Below are positions 1 through 7,605 of a stretch of 32,716 nt of DNA, one piece after another (position 1 is the stretch's first letter; each line of letters starts with the position of its first letter). Source of the stretch: JBOHWJ01 sp050736615 (lineage in GTDB: Bacteria > Desulfobacterota > Binatia > Binatales > Binataceae); assembly GCA_050736615.1 (NCBI GenBank), contig JBOHWL010000253.1, positions 1-32,716 of the forward strand, read 5' to 3'. Both the position numbers and the translations under genes were made by a program. Under the pieces are notes generated by a model. The model did no database searches, had not been told where the DNA came from, and was given only the letters and a program-made list of their open reading frames with translations.

Positions 1-1
1 G

Positions 2-604
2 ATTTATACGGCCGAGCTAACCGAGGGCGTGGGCGAGACCGGCATCAAGGCCGGATTGCTGAAATGCGCCACGGGCAAGGACCATGTCACCGAATACGAA
101 GAGAAATGCCTGCGCGCGGCGGCGCGCGCCAGCGGGAAAACCGGCGCGCCGATTACCACTCATACTGACGACGGCACGATGGGCCGCGAGCAACTCGACA
201 TTTTTCAGTCCGAGGGCGTGGACTTTTCCAAGGTGATCATCGGCCATAGCTGCGGCGCCTCGGACCTGCGCTATCACACCGACATGCTGGACCGCGGCTG
301 CTATCTGGGCTTCGATCGCTTCGGGCTGGATTTTCTCCATCCCGATCGCCTGCGCCTGGCTGCCTTGATTGGACTTTTAGGCATCGGCTTTGAAAAGCAA
401 TTGGTGCTCTCGCACGATTCGGTGGCGTGTTGGAAAGGGCGCGGTTTGCCAGACATGCCGCCGGAAACGCTCAAGCTCATCGCCAACTGGAACCCGACGC
501 ACATTTTCAAAAACATTATTCCGGCGCTGAAAGAAGCCGGCGTCGGCGAGCGCAAGATCACGACGATGATGACGGAAAATCCGCGCCGGTTTTTCGAAGC
601 TTAA
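2..604 (+). CDS. Phosphotriesterase-family metal-dependent hydrolase (5'-truncated)
   Basis: The reading frame is open to the left edge, so the gene starts outside the window; about 200 C-terminal residues are visible. Family hallmarks of the phosphotriesterase (PTE/Php) TIM-barrel hydrolases are present in order: GIKAGLLK, which carries the lysine usually carbamylated to bridge the two metals; the TTHT motif and the IIGHS motif, each with a metal-binding histidine; and LSHD with the metal-binding aspartate. The C-terminal TENPRRFF is also typical. Members act as lactonases, phosphotriesterases or hydrolases of unknown substrate, so the substrate cannot be named. A strong GC hairpin (627-658) follows the stop codon, and a repeat element lies beyond it. 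The family assignment is secure; the precise activity is not. Confidence 0.88.
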   Translation: MYTAELTEGVGETGIKAGLLKCATGKDHVTEYEEKCLRAAARASGKTGAPITTHTDDGTMGREQLDIFQSEGVDFSKVIIGHSCGASDLRYHTDMLDRGCYLGFDRFGLDFLHPDRLRLAALIGLLGIGFEKQLVLSHDSVACWKGRGLPDMPPETLKLIANWNPTHIFKNIIPALKEAGVGERKITTMMTENPRRFFEA

Positions 605-626
605 CGGTGGGGGTGGGGGTCTGACG

Positions 627-658
627 CGCGGGGCGCGGCCGCACGGACGCGCCCCGCG
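627..658 (+). terminator. GC-rich hairpin after the phosphotriesterase gene
   Basis: An 11-bp perfect inverted repeat (627-637 with 648-658) has a 10-nt loop and starts 22 bases after the stop codon. It is followed by ATCTTGATT rather than a clean T tract, so it may be an imperfect terminator or only an RNA 3'-end stabiliser. Confidence 0.45.
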
Positions 659-762
659 ATCTTGATTATCCACGCTTGTCGCTCGATGCTTAAATTTCCG
701 CACCCGCTCGATCCGTTTGTTCACACCGATACGTTTGCGCCGGCATAATCACGAAACAACGC

Positions 763-914
763 CTGGGGAACCTCTGCTTAAGTGTTATTCTGTCATTCCG
801 AGCGCAGCGAGGAATCCCGGATCTTTTTGCTCTTCCTGGGGTTTTTTCCGGGATTCTTCACTTCGCAGACTCCGTTCAGAATGACGAAAAAAGGCTTGTG
901 CAATGGTTCCCTAG
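763..914. repeat. MITE-like hairpin repeat, copy 1
   Basis: This 152-bp element ends in inverted repeats CTGGGGAACC (left) and GGTTCCCTAG (right). Its arms also pair internally: TGTCATTCCGAGCG with CGTTCAGAATGAC, and GAATCCCGG with CCGGGATTC. It has no coding capacity. Related copies lie at 1716-1952 and 9777-9927, with a degenerate one at 25923-26035. The right-hand CTAG supplies the stop codon (minus-strand TAG, 911-913) of the neighbouring cytochrome c gene. The remainder of the 605-910 gap, between the hairpin at 627-658 and this element, holds nothing else I recognise. Confidence 0.7.
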
Positions 915-1522
915 CGGGATTGCGCTCGGGGATTAGCCGCAGGCGCACTGGCGCCGGGTGATGCGGCCGGCCGCGGTTGTCCCGGCTGCATCGGTCCAGT
1001 ATGCATTTCGGTCGCGATATCGGCCTTCTCCTGCGACGTCAGGTGGGGAAAGTGCCGCACCCACAGGATAATCTGCCAAAGTTCGTGCGGACTATGCGTC
1101 TTACCGAAGCCCGGCATCGCAGTCATGCGAATTCCATTCGAGACGATAAAATAAAGCACGCCATCCGGCGCGCCGTCGCCACCTTTTTCAAGCTTGGCCA
1201 CCGGCGGATAAAAATGCGCGCCGACTAGATTGCGCGCGCTGCCGTCGTAGCCATGACAGAAGGCGCAATGCTCGTCGTATTCCGCTTGGCCGGCTTTCAA
1301 ATTGGCAGCGGTCGGCTTTAATGGATTGGTTTCATGCGGCGCATTACGACTGATCCAGCCACGTCGGGCGTTGCGCGAAACGAAATTCTCTACCGGCCCC
1401 GGACGGCCATTCGCTCCCCAATACATCCGTGGCATTGCCAGAAAAATGACGACCGCGAGAAATACCGCGACCCCGATCGCGGCGGCGACAAGATAGCTGA
1501 TCACGATAAGTGGCACGCGCAC
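911..1522 (-). CDS. Membrane-anchored monohaem cytochrome c
   Basis: A 203-residue protein. An N-terminal hydrophobic segment (about residues 5-30) acts as signal anchor, placing the haem domain on the outer face of the cytoplasmic membrane. The haem site is CAFCH (C86, C89, H90) and the likely distal ligand is M136 in TAMPGFG. The class is small class I cytochrome c (cytochrome_CBB3-like), probably an electron carrier. The C-terminal tail is rich in Pro and Ala. The start is a GTG at 1522 with GGAAAGGA about 9 nt upstream. The stop codon lies inside the CTAG end of repeat copy 1, so the tail may have been reshaped by that insertion. No oxidase or reductase gene is adjacent, so its partner is unknown. 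Confidence 0.85.
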   Translation of the reverse strand: MRVPLIVISYLVAAAIGVAVFLAVVIFLAMPRMYWGANGRPGPVENFVSRNARRGWISRNAPHETNPLKPTAANLKAGQAEYDEHCAFCHGYDGSARNLVGAHFYPPVAKLEKGGDGAPDGVLYFIVSNGIRMTAMPGFGKTHSPHELWQIILWVRHFPHLTSQEKADIATEMHTGPMQPGQPRPAASPGASAPAANPRAQSR

Positions 1523-1715
1523 TTCGTCTTTCCTTTCCAGCGACTTGACGCAAGCGTCAGAGCCACCGCGTTAATACGATCACTGCGAGGCAACCGGCAT
1601 CGGAATGACAGACCGTATGATTGTGCGTGCTTTTACATCGCCAGGCTATCGTTCACGGATATTCGCGCGCCGCCCAGCCAGCCTTTAACTTTCGTCCGCT
1701 GGCACGCTGAATCGG

Positions 1716-1952
1716 CTAGGGAACCTCCGCACAAGCCACTGCTGTCATTTTTTGAACGCAGCTCGCGGACTCGCCTGCCCCACGAAGCTGCGTTTAGGAA
1801 TGCGCGTCCGCGAGTCGCGCCCAGAACAACGAGTCCGCGAGGTGCGTTTCAGGAAGTGAAAAATCCCGGTAAAAAGCCCGCAAAGTCGAAAAACTCCCGG
1901 ATTCCTCGCTACGCTCGGAATGACAGATAAGACTCGCGCAGAGCTTTCCTAG
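1716..1952. repeat. MITE-like hairpin repeat, copy 2 (longer, composite)
   Basis: It begins CTAGGGAACCTCCGCACAAG, matching the reverse complement of the right ends of copies 1 and 3, and ends GCAGAGCTTTCCTAG. Between the ends are the family core (CGGAATGACA near the right end, ATCCCGG) and a GAACGCAGCTCGCGGACTCG block that recurs at 25923-26035. It fills most of the 1523-1978 gap between the divergently transcribed cytochrome c gene and the end of aroB. I see nothing recognisable in 1523-1715. Confidence 0.6.
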
Positions 1953-1978
1953 CCGCAGCGTACAAGAAGCGTCCGCTC

Positions 1979-3073
1979 TTACAGCGGCGCGCCTGCGTTG
2001 TTCAGTTGCGTAAGGATTTGGCCGACGCTCAACTTACGCGTGAGCGCATGGCCGAGACGGTCGAGCAGCACGAAATCGATGGTTTCGCCGCGGCGCTTCT
2101 TATCGAGCCTGAGCGCGCCGACAAAGCTGCGGTCAAGCCACCCCCGCGGCATCGCGATCGGCAGGCCCGCCGCTTCAATCAGCCGTTGCAGGCGCGCGGC
2201 CTCGTCAATCCCAAGCCCGGCGAAGACGCATGACAGGCGCGCCGCCGCGACCATCCCGACCGCCACCGCTTCACCATGGAAATAGCTGCCGTAACCGGCC
2301 GCCGCTTCCAGCGCATGCCCGATGGTGTGGCCAAAGTTGAGGAGCTTGCGCGGCCCGCCTTCACGCTCGTCACTGGCCACGATCGCCGCTTTGTGCCGCA
2401 GGGATTGGGCGATGATCGTCTCGAGCCGCAACGCGTCGCGCCGCAAAATCACGGCCATCTCGCGCTCGAGACTCGCCAGCATCGGCGCGTCCAGGATTGC
2501 ACCGTACTTGATCACTTCGGCCAGACCTTCGCGAAATTCCCGCTCCGGCAGAGTATCGAGCGTCGTGATATCCGCAACTATAAGGCGCGGCTGATAAAAG
2601 GCGCCGATCAGATTCTTGGCTTTCTCATGGTTGACCGCGGTCTTGCCGCCCAACGCGGAATCCACCTGTGCGATGACCGTGGTCGGAAGCTGAACCAGGG
2701 CTATCCCGCGCAAATACGTGGCGGCGGCGAAGCCGCCCAAATCGCCGGGCACGCCGCCGCCGAGTGCGAACAGCACGCCATCGCGGTCGAGTTCCGCCGC
2801 GACCAGGCGATCATAAACCCGTGCCAGCATCGCGAGCGACTTGCTGGCTTCGCCAGCCGGAATCTCGATCAGCTCGGCCGTGAAACCGGCATCCGTCAAG
2901 GCCTTACGCACGCATTCACCGTAAAGTCGCGCGACGTTGGTATCGGCAAGGATCGCCGCGCGCCCACCAGTGAGGCCCGCTTCGCGCGCGAGTTCTCCGC
3001 ATCGCGCAAGCAGGCCCGCGCCCACATGCACCTGATGGAAGTTCGGACCCAGCTCTAGGTTGAAGCTATCCAT
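1979..3073 (-). CDS. aroB: 3-dehydroquinate synthase
   Basis: Second enzyme of the shikimate pathway: it converts DAHP to 3-dehydroquinate using NAD and a divalent metal, in the cytoplasm. The 364-residue length is normal for the family. Visible motifs are the NAD-binding GGGVPGDLGGF, QLPTTVIAQVDSALGGKT, NLIGAFYQP, and the metal ligands in EGLAEVIKYG (Glu), LNFGHTIGHALE (His) and FHGEAVAVGM (His). ALGGKT replaces the more common SVGGKT, a mild variation. It is the last gene of aroC-aroK-aroB: its ATG lies 16 bases inside the end of aroK, so translation is likely coupled. Confidence 0.96.
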   Translation of the reverse strand: MDSFNLELGPNFHQVHVGAGLLARCGELAREAGLTGGRAAILADTNVARLYGECVRKALTDAGFTAELIEIPAGEASKSLAMLARVYDRLVAAELDRDGVLFALGGGVPGDLGGFAAATYLRGIALVQLPTTVIAQVDSALGGKTAVNHEKAKNLIGAFYQPRLIVADITTLDTLPEREFREGLAEVIKYGAILDAPMLASLEREMAVILRRDALRLETIIAQSLRHKAAIVASDEREGGPRKLLNFGHTIGHALEAAAGYGSYFHGEAVAVGMVAAARLSCVFAGLGIDEAARLQRLIEAAGLPIAMPRGWLDRSFVGALRLDKKRRGETIDFVLLDRLGHALTRKLSVGQILTQLNNAGAPL

Positions 3074-3630
3074 CGTTGCGCTCGATAAATGGCGGCTTGC
3101 GCGATTACCGCATCGACCACCTGTTCAATCGAAAGGTCCGAGGTGTCGACGGTGATGGACGCGCACGAGTAGGCTTCGCGCCGCGCCTCCATCAGTTCGG
3201 CAATACGTGCGCGCAGTGGTTTGCCGCCTTCCAGCAACATTGGGCGCGAATTCGCGCCCCGGCCGATACGGCGCGCGATCACCTCGGGCCGCGCATCCAG
3301 ACAAATGATCACGCCGCATGCCGCCAACAGCGCCTGATTACCGCGATCGGCTAACGCGCCGCCACCGGTTGAGATAACCGCCGGACGCGGCTGGCCGCAA
3401 CGCGCGCAGCGGCGGCGATCGCGCGCGATCGCCGCGATCACTTCACGCTCGAGCGCGCGAAAAGACGCCTCGCCGCCAGCTTCGAAGATCTCCGGGATGG
3501 GCTTGCCCGCGCGCGCCACGATCATGGCGTCGCATTCGACGAGCGGCCACCCGAGCCGCCGCGCCAGAGCGCGGGCCACCGTGCTCTTGCCGGTGGCCAT
3601 GAAGCCCGTCAGGATCAGCTTCGGTGCCAT
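3055..3630 (-). CDS. aroK: Shikimate kinase
   Basis: Phosphorylates shikimate to shikimate 3-phosphate with ATP. The protein has 191 residues from the ATG at 3630, chosen because the Walker A motif GFMATGKST then falls at residues 9-17 as is usual; an upstream in-frame start at 3711 would overlap aroC and add an unrelated leader. Substrate-binding residues are present: D34, R58 in ASFR, and the STGGGA motif at 88-92. There is an unusual CARC pair (C75, C78) in a basic loop just before STGGG, in a region that is short in most shikimate kinases. It starts 10 bases after the aroC stop codon and overlaps aroB. Confidence 0.94.
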   Translation of the reverse strand: MAPKLILTGFMATGKSTVARALARRLGWPLVECDAMIVARAGKPIPEIFEAGGEASFRALEREVIAAIARDRRRCARCGQPRPAVISTGGGALADRGNQALLAACGVIICLDARPEVIARRIGRGANSRPMLLEGGKPLRARIAELMEARREAYSCASITVDTSDLSIEQVVDAVIAQAAIYRAQRWIAST

Positions 3631-3640
3631 CGTGCGATGG

Positions 3641-4807
3641 TTAGAAATCGCGGACCTGCGCGAGATAGCCGCGATAGTTGCGTTCGATTTCGGCGCGCGA
3701 ATCGCCGCCAAATTTTTCCATGAAGGCGTTGGCCAGCTCGAACGCGACCACCGCTTCAGCGATTACCGCCGCCGCCGGTATCGCGCATACGTCGGAGCGT
3801 TCGATAGTGCCAACCGCCTCGGCCTTGGTTCTGATATCGGCCGAGCGCAACGGGCGCATCAGCGTGGAGAGCGGCTTGAAGGCGACGCGCAGGCGCAAGG
3901 CCTCGCCCGTACTCATGCCGCCTTCGCTGCCGCCGGAATTGTTCGACATCCGCGTAAAGCGGCGCGCCCCCGCGTCATAACCAATTTCATCATGTAGCTG
4001 AGAGCCGCGTACGCGCGCCGCCCCGAATCCCATCCCGAACTCGACCCCTTTGACCGCCTGCAGGCTGAGCAGCGCATGGGCCAGGCGGCCATCGAGCTTG
4101 CGGTCCCATTGCACGTGGCTGCCGAGCCCGACCGGCAGACCGGTCGCGAGCACTTCAACCACGCCGCCGAGCGTGTCGCCGGATTTTTTGCACTCGTCGA
4201 TTTCGCTGATAATCGCGCGCTCGGCCGCGGGGTCGGCGGCGCGCACCTGTGATTCCTCGGTGACGTGGCGCAAATCCTCGACACTCATGGCGGCCGGCAG
4301 GTTGACGTTCGTCGCGCCGATACTCACCACGTAACCGACCACCGAGAGACCAAACGGCTCGATAAGCTGGCGGGCAAACCCGCCGATAGCGACGCGCGCG
4401 GTCGTTTCACGCGCCGAGGCGCGTTCAAGCACGTCGCGAATATCGTCAAGGTTGTATTTCAGCACGCCCGCCAGATCGGCGTGACCGGGACGCGGACGCG
4501 TGACGGCTTGAGTGCCGGCGCGGTCGGCCGGTTCCAGCGACATGCGTTTTTGCCAATTCCTGAAGTCGCGATTTTCGACAATCAGCGTGACCGGGCTGCC
4601 CATCGTGCGTCCAAAACGGATACCCGAAACGATCCGCACTTCGTCATGCTCGATCGCCATGCGGCCGCCGCGGCCATAGCCTTTCTGGCGCCGCGCGAGG
4701 TCGTCATTGATACGCGCCAGTTCGATCTCGAATCCGGCGGGGGCGCCTTCGACCACGGCCACCAGTTCGGGCCCGTGGGATTCGCCGGCGGTGAGAAAAC
4801 GCAGCAT
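3641..4807 (-). CDS. aroC: Chorismate synthase
   Basis: Last step of the shikimate pathway: it converts EPSP to chorismate with reduced FMN. The protein has 388 residues from the ATG at 4807, preceded by AGGAAG about 8-10 nt upstream; a longer in-frame extension to 4978 is not family-like. Signature motifs: GESHG at residue 8, the RPGHADLAG motif, RASARET, DGRLAHALLSLQAVKGVEFG, and SNNSGGSEGGMSTGE (FMN site). It is the first gene of the three-gene aro operon on the minus strand and is divergent from recA across a 193-bp spacer. Confidence 0.96.
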   Translation of the reverse strand: MLRFLTAGESHGPELVAVVEGAPAGFEIELARINDDLARRQKGYGRGGRMAIEHDEVRIVSGIRFGRTMGSPVTLIVENRDFRNWQKRMSLEPADRAGTQAVTRPRPGHADLAGVLKYNLDDIRDVLERASARETTARVAIGGFARQLIEPFGLSVVGYVVSIGATNVNLPAAMSVEDLRHVTEESQVRAADPAAERAIISEIDECKKSGDTLGGVVEVLATGLPVGLGSHVQWDRKLDGRLAHALLSLQAVKGVEFGMGFGAARVRGSQLHDEIGYDAGARRFTRMSNNSGGSEGGMSTGEALRLRVAFKPLSTLMRPLRSADIRTKAEAVGTIERSDVCAIPAAAVIAEAVVAFELANAFMEKFGGDSRAEIERNYRGYLAQVRDF

Positions 4808-4953
4808 CGAAGTTGCTTCCTGGCCCAGGGGACGAGATGGCTCCGCCGGGGCATCACGATTCAACCAGAGTGGACGCGCGTGCGAAAGTGGTGCGCCGGA
4901 CGGCTCGCGGTGCACAAAGTTTTTCCGCCCTAGCGCTATCCGATGGCTTTTGT

Positions 4954-4967
4954 GGCAAGATTTTGCC
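4954..4967. promoter_or_regulatory. Inverted repeat upstream of recA, candidate operator
   Basis: GGCAA-GATT-TTGCC is a perfect 5-bp inverted repeat ending 33 bases before the recA ATG, just upstream of the ribosome-binding region. It is followed by two direct GGGGAAC copies (4968-4974 and 4989-4995), the second of which probably serves as the ribosome-binding site. The position suits a LexA-type operator, but it matches none of the well-known LexA boxes that I recall, so this is only a candidate. Confidence 0.3.
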
Positions 4968-5000
4968 GGGGAACTCAACCCGCGCGGCGGGGAACTATCG

Positions 5001-6077
5001 ATGGCGCAAGATACTAAGACTAAAGCGCTCGACCTGGCGCTCAGTCAGATCGAAAAGCAATTCGGCAAAGGCTCCATTATGAAGCTGGGCGAGCAGGCGA
5101 TCGAAACCAACATCGCGGTAATTCCGACCGGCTCGCTCGGCCTCGATCTGGCGCTGGGTGTCGGCGGCCTGCCGCGCGGACGAGTGGTTGAGATCTACGG
5201 GCCCGAATCCTCGGGCAAGACCACGCTGGCGCTCGAATGTATTGCCGAGGCGCAAAAGGCCGGCGGTATCGGCGCCTTCATCGATGCCGAACACGCGCTT
5301 GACGCCGGTTACGCGCGCAAGCTCGGCGTCAACGTCGAAGACCTGCTGATTTCGCAACCCGATAATGGTGAGCAGGCCCTCGAGATCACCGAAACCCTGG
5401 TGCAATCCGGCGCTATCGATGTGCTGGTGATTGACTCCGTCGCCGCGCTGGTGCCGCGCGCGGAGATCGAAGGTGAAATGGGCGAGCCGCAGATGGGTCT
5501 GCAGGCGCGCCTGATGTCGCAGGCCTTACGCAAGCTGACGTCGATCATTTCGCGTTCGCGCACGGTGGTGGTCTTCATCAATCAGATCCGGATGAAGATT
5601 GGTGTAATGTTTGGCAATCCCGAAACCACCACCGGCGGCAACGCGCTCAAATTCTACTCCTCCGTGCGCATCGACATCCGCCGCATCGGCACTATCAAGA
5701 CCGCCAACGAGGTTATCGGTTCACGCACCAAGGCCAAGGTGGTCAAGAACAAGGTGGCGCCGCCCTTTCGTGAGGCCGAATTCGACATCTTGTACGGCTC
5801 GGGAATTTCCAAAGAGGGCGAACTGGTCGACATGGGAGCGGAGCATAACGTCATCGAGAAACTCGGCGCCTGGTATTCCTATGATACGGAACGGATCGGG
5901 CAAGGCCGTGAAAACGCGCGCGATTTCCTCAAGGCGAACCCAACGATTGCCGATGAAATCGAAGTCAAGTTGCGCGCGAAATTGGCGGTCAAAGCGATGC
6001 CGCCCAGCGCGGCCGTGGGAGAAGAAGCCGAGGGCGAGGAGCCCCAGGGCGCGCCCGCGCCCAAACGCAAGAGCTGA
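5001..6077 (+). CDS. recA: Recombinase RecA
   Basis: ATP-dependent DNA strand-exchange protein for homologous recombination; it also triggers LexA self-cleavage in the SOS response. The protein has 358 residues. Visible features: N-terminal KALDLALSQIEKQFGKGSIMKLG, Walker A GPESSGKTT (67-75), Walker B VLVIDSVAALVP, the L1/L2 DNA-binding loops including FINQIRMKIGVMFGNPETT and GGNALKFY, and a short acidic then basic C-terminal tail. The ATG at 5001 has GGGGAA about 8 nt upstream and gives the standard N-terminus. No recX follows; the next gene is a helicase 224 bp away. Confidence 0.98.
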   Translation: MAQDTKTKALDLALSQIEKQFGKGSIMKLGEQAIETNIAVIPTGSLGLDLALGVGGLPRGRVVEIYGPESSGKTTLALECIAEAQKAGGIGAFIDAEHALDAGYARKLGVNVEDLLISQPDNGEQALEITETLVQSGAIDVLVIDSVAALVPRAEIEGEMGEPQMGLQARLMSQALRKLTSIISRSRTVVVFINQIRMKIGVMFGNPETTTGGNALKFYSSVRIDIRRIGTIKTANEVIGSRTKAKVVKNKVAPPFREAEFDILYGSGISKEGELVDMGAEHNVIEKLGAWYSYDTERIGQGRENARDFLKANPTIADEIEVKLRAKLAVKAMPPSAAVGEEAEGEEPQGAPAPKRKS

Positions 6078-6147
6078 ACTTCACGCGGCATACAATTGAA
6101 AACACAGGCCATTAAATCTTTGCGCGTTGTGACCGTCGTGCAGGCTA

Positions 6148-6176
6148 TTGCATTTGCGGCGATATACCGATAGATT
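6148..6176 (+). promoter_or_regulatory. Possible sigma-70-type promoter for small ORF and helicase
   Basis: TTGCAT (6148-6153), a 17-base spacer, then TAGATT (6171-6176), 16 bases upstream of the small ORF's ATG. Both hexamers match consensus in four or five positions. It lies in the recA-helicase gap. Confidence 0.35.
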
Positions 6177-6191
6177 GTTTTCGGAACCTTT

Positions 6192-6293
6192 ATGACTGAT
6201 GAGCCCGCCCCATCCGGGGACGCCCGGCAGCTTTTAATCCACAGTCGGCATCTGATTTATCTCATTGTCGGCACCAGCCTATTCGTTGTTTAA
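6192..6293 (+). CDS. Possible 33-residue leader or small membrane peptide
   Basis: An ATG-initiated frame of 33 codons with a polar N-terminal half (MTDEPAPSGDARQ) and a hydrophobic C-terminal half (LIYLIVGTSLFVV). Its TAA stop codon overlaps the AAGGA ribosome-binding site of the helicase start 9 bases later. A weak GGAA lies about 6 nt before the ATG. This arrangement would allow translational coupling to, or attenuation of, the helicase gene. Such short frames also arise by chance, so coding status is uncertain. No family is recognised. Confidence 0.35.
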   Translation: MTDEPAPSGDARQLLIHSRHLIYLIVGTSLFVV

Positions 6294-6301
6294 GGATAAT
6301 T

Positions 6302-7510
6302 TTGTCGTTTTCCGCTTTTTCACTATCCCCTGAAATCCATCGTTCGATTCGCGACCGTGGCCATCGCGAGGCCACTCCCATTCAGACCGGGGCGATTCCG
6401 CTTATCCTTAGCGGATGCGACGTGGTCGCCACCGCCGAAACCGGCAGCGGCAAGACCGCGGCGTTTTTGATCCCGCTGATCGACCGTTATCATCGCGAGC
6501 GTGCGCGTACGCCCAGGGCTCTCATCATTGAGCCGTCGCGCGATTTGGCGGCCCAGGTCGCGCGCGAATTCATGCTGCTGGCGCGCCATACGCATCTACG
6601 CGCGGCCCTGATCGTGGGCGGCGATTCGATGCATCGCCAGATCGAGGAACTCAAGCGCGGCGTGCAGGTTTTGATTGCCTGTCCGGGCCGTCTGATTGAT
6701 CACGTCGAGCGCCAGACAGCTTCGCTCGAACACATCTCGATGGTGGTGATTGACGAGGCCGACCGCCTGCTCGATATGGGTTTTCTGCCACAATTGCGCC
6801 GCATCATGCGGATGGTGCCGAAGGCGCGCCAAACCTTGATGTTCTCCGCCACCATGGAATCGGCGGCGGCGCGCATGGCGCGCGAGTTCATGAGCGAACC
6901 CGAGCGCGTCAGCATCGGGGAAAAGGCCGCGCCACCCCCGAGCATCCGCCAAACCATTTGTACGGTCGAGCCGCAGCAAAAGGGCGCGGCCTTGTTGACC
7001 CTGCTCAAGCGTCCCGAGGTCGAGAGCGCAATCGTTTTCACGCACACCAAAATTCGCGCCGAGCGCGTCGCGCGGACGCTCGCGCGCGCCGGTATCAAGG
7101 CTGTGGCGATTCACGGCGACCGCACCCAGGGCCAGCGCTTTGCCGCACTGGCGGGCTTCCGCAGTCGCCGCTATCGCGTGATGGTGGCGACTGACGTCGC
7201 CGCGCGCGGTCTCGATATTCAGGGCGTCTCGCACGTAATCAATCTGGACCTGCCCGAAGAGCCCGAGAATTACATTCATCGGATTGGCCGCACCGCGCGG
7301 ATGGGACGTGAGGGCGCGGCCATAAGCCTGGTAACGGCCGATGATCGCGCCGCCCTGGGCCGCATCGAGCGCACCCTGGGAATTACACTTGAACGCGAGC
7401 ATCTGATGGGTTTCACCCAGCCTGAGATAAACGCGCCCAAGCCGGTCACGCTCTTTCGTTCCGGTTCGGTTCGCGCGCCGCGTCATCGCCCGCGCTTCAA
7501 ATGGGCATAA
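6302..7510 (+). CDS. DEAD-box ATP-dependent RNA helicase
   Basis: Unwinds RNA structures in ribosome assembly, mRNA decay or cold adaptation (RhlE/CsdA-type family). The protein has 402 residues. All motifs are present in order: Q motif EATPIQ, motif I AETGSGKT (45-52), EPSRDLAAQ, CPGRLIDH (most members have TPGR), motif II VIDEADRLLDMGF, motif III SAT, IVFTHTK, VATDVAARGLDI, and motif VI HRIGRTARMG. The C-terminal extension is short and basic with no added RNA-binding domain. The start is TTG, well placed 6 nt after AAGGA. Its ribosome-binding site is overlapped by the end of the 33-codon ORF. Confidence 0.94.
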   Translation: MSFSAFSLSPEIHRSIRDRGHREATPIQTGAIPLILSGCDVVATAETGSGKTAAFLIPLIDRYHRERARTPRALIIEPSRDLAAQVAREFMLLARHTHLRAALIVGGDSMHRQIEELKRGVQVLIACPGRLIDHVERQTASLEHISMVVIDEADRLLDMGFLPQLRRIMRMVPKARQTLMFSATMESAAARMAREFMSEPERVSIGEKAAPPPSIRQTICTVEPQQKGAALLTLLKRPEVESAIVFTHTKIRAERVARTLARAGIKAVAIHGDRTQGQRFAALAGFRSRRYRVMVATDVAARGLDIQGVSHVINLDLPEEPENYIHRIGRTARMGREGAAISLVTADDRAALGRIERTLGITLEREHLMGFTQPEINAPKPVTLFRSGSVRAPRHRPRFKWA

Positions 7511-7571
7511 CGCCGTTGCGGGCGGCCACTCCGCAAGCACCGCGCAATTAATCTTCAAACATGGGGCATGA

Positions 7572-7595
7572 CGGACGCCGCCAAGGCAGCGTCCG
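7572..7595. terminator. Hairpin between the helicase and the VOC pseudogene
   Basis: CGGACGC (7572-7578) pairs with GCGTCCG (7589-7595) across a 10-nt loop, in the spacer between two convergent genes. There is no T tract, so a terminator role is uncertain. Confidence 0.3.
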
Positions 7596-7605
7596 CCAGG
7601 TTTAA

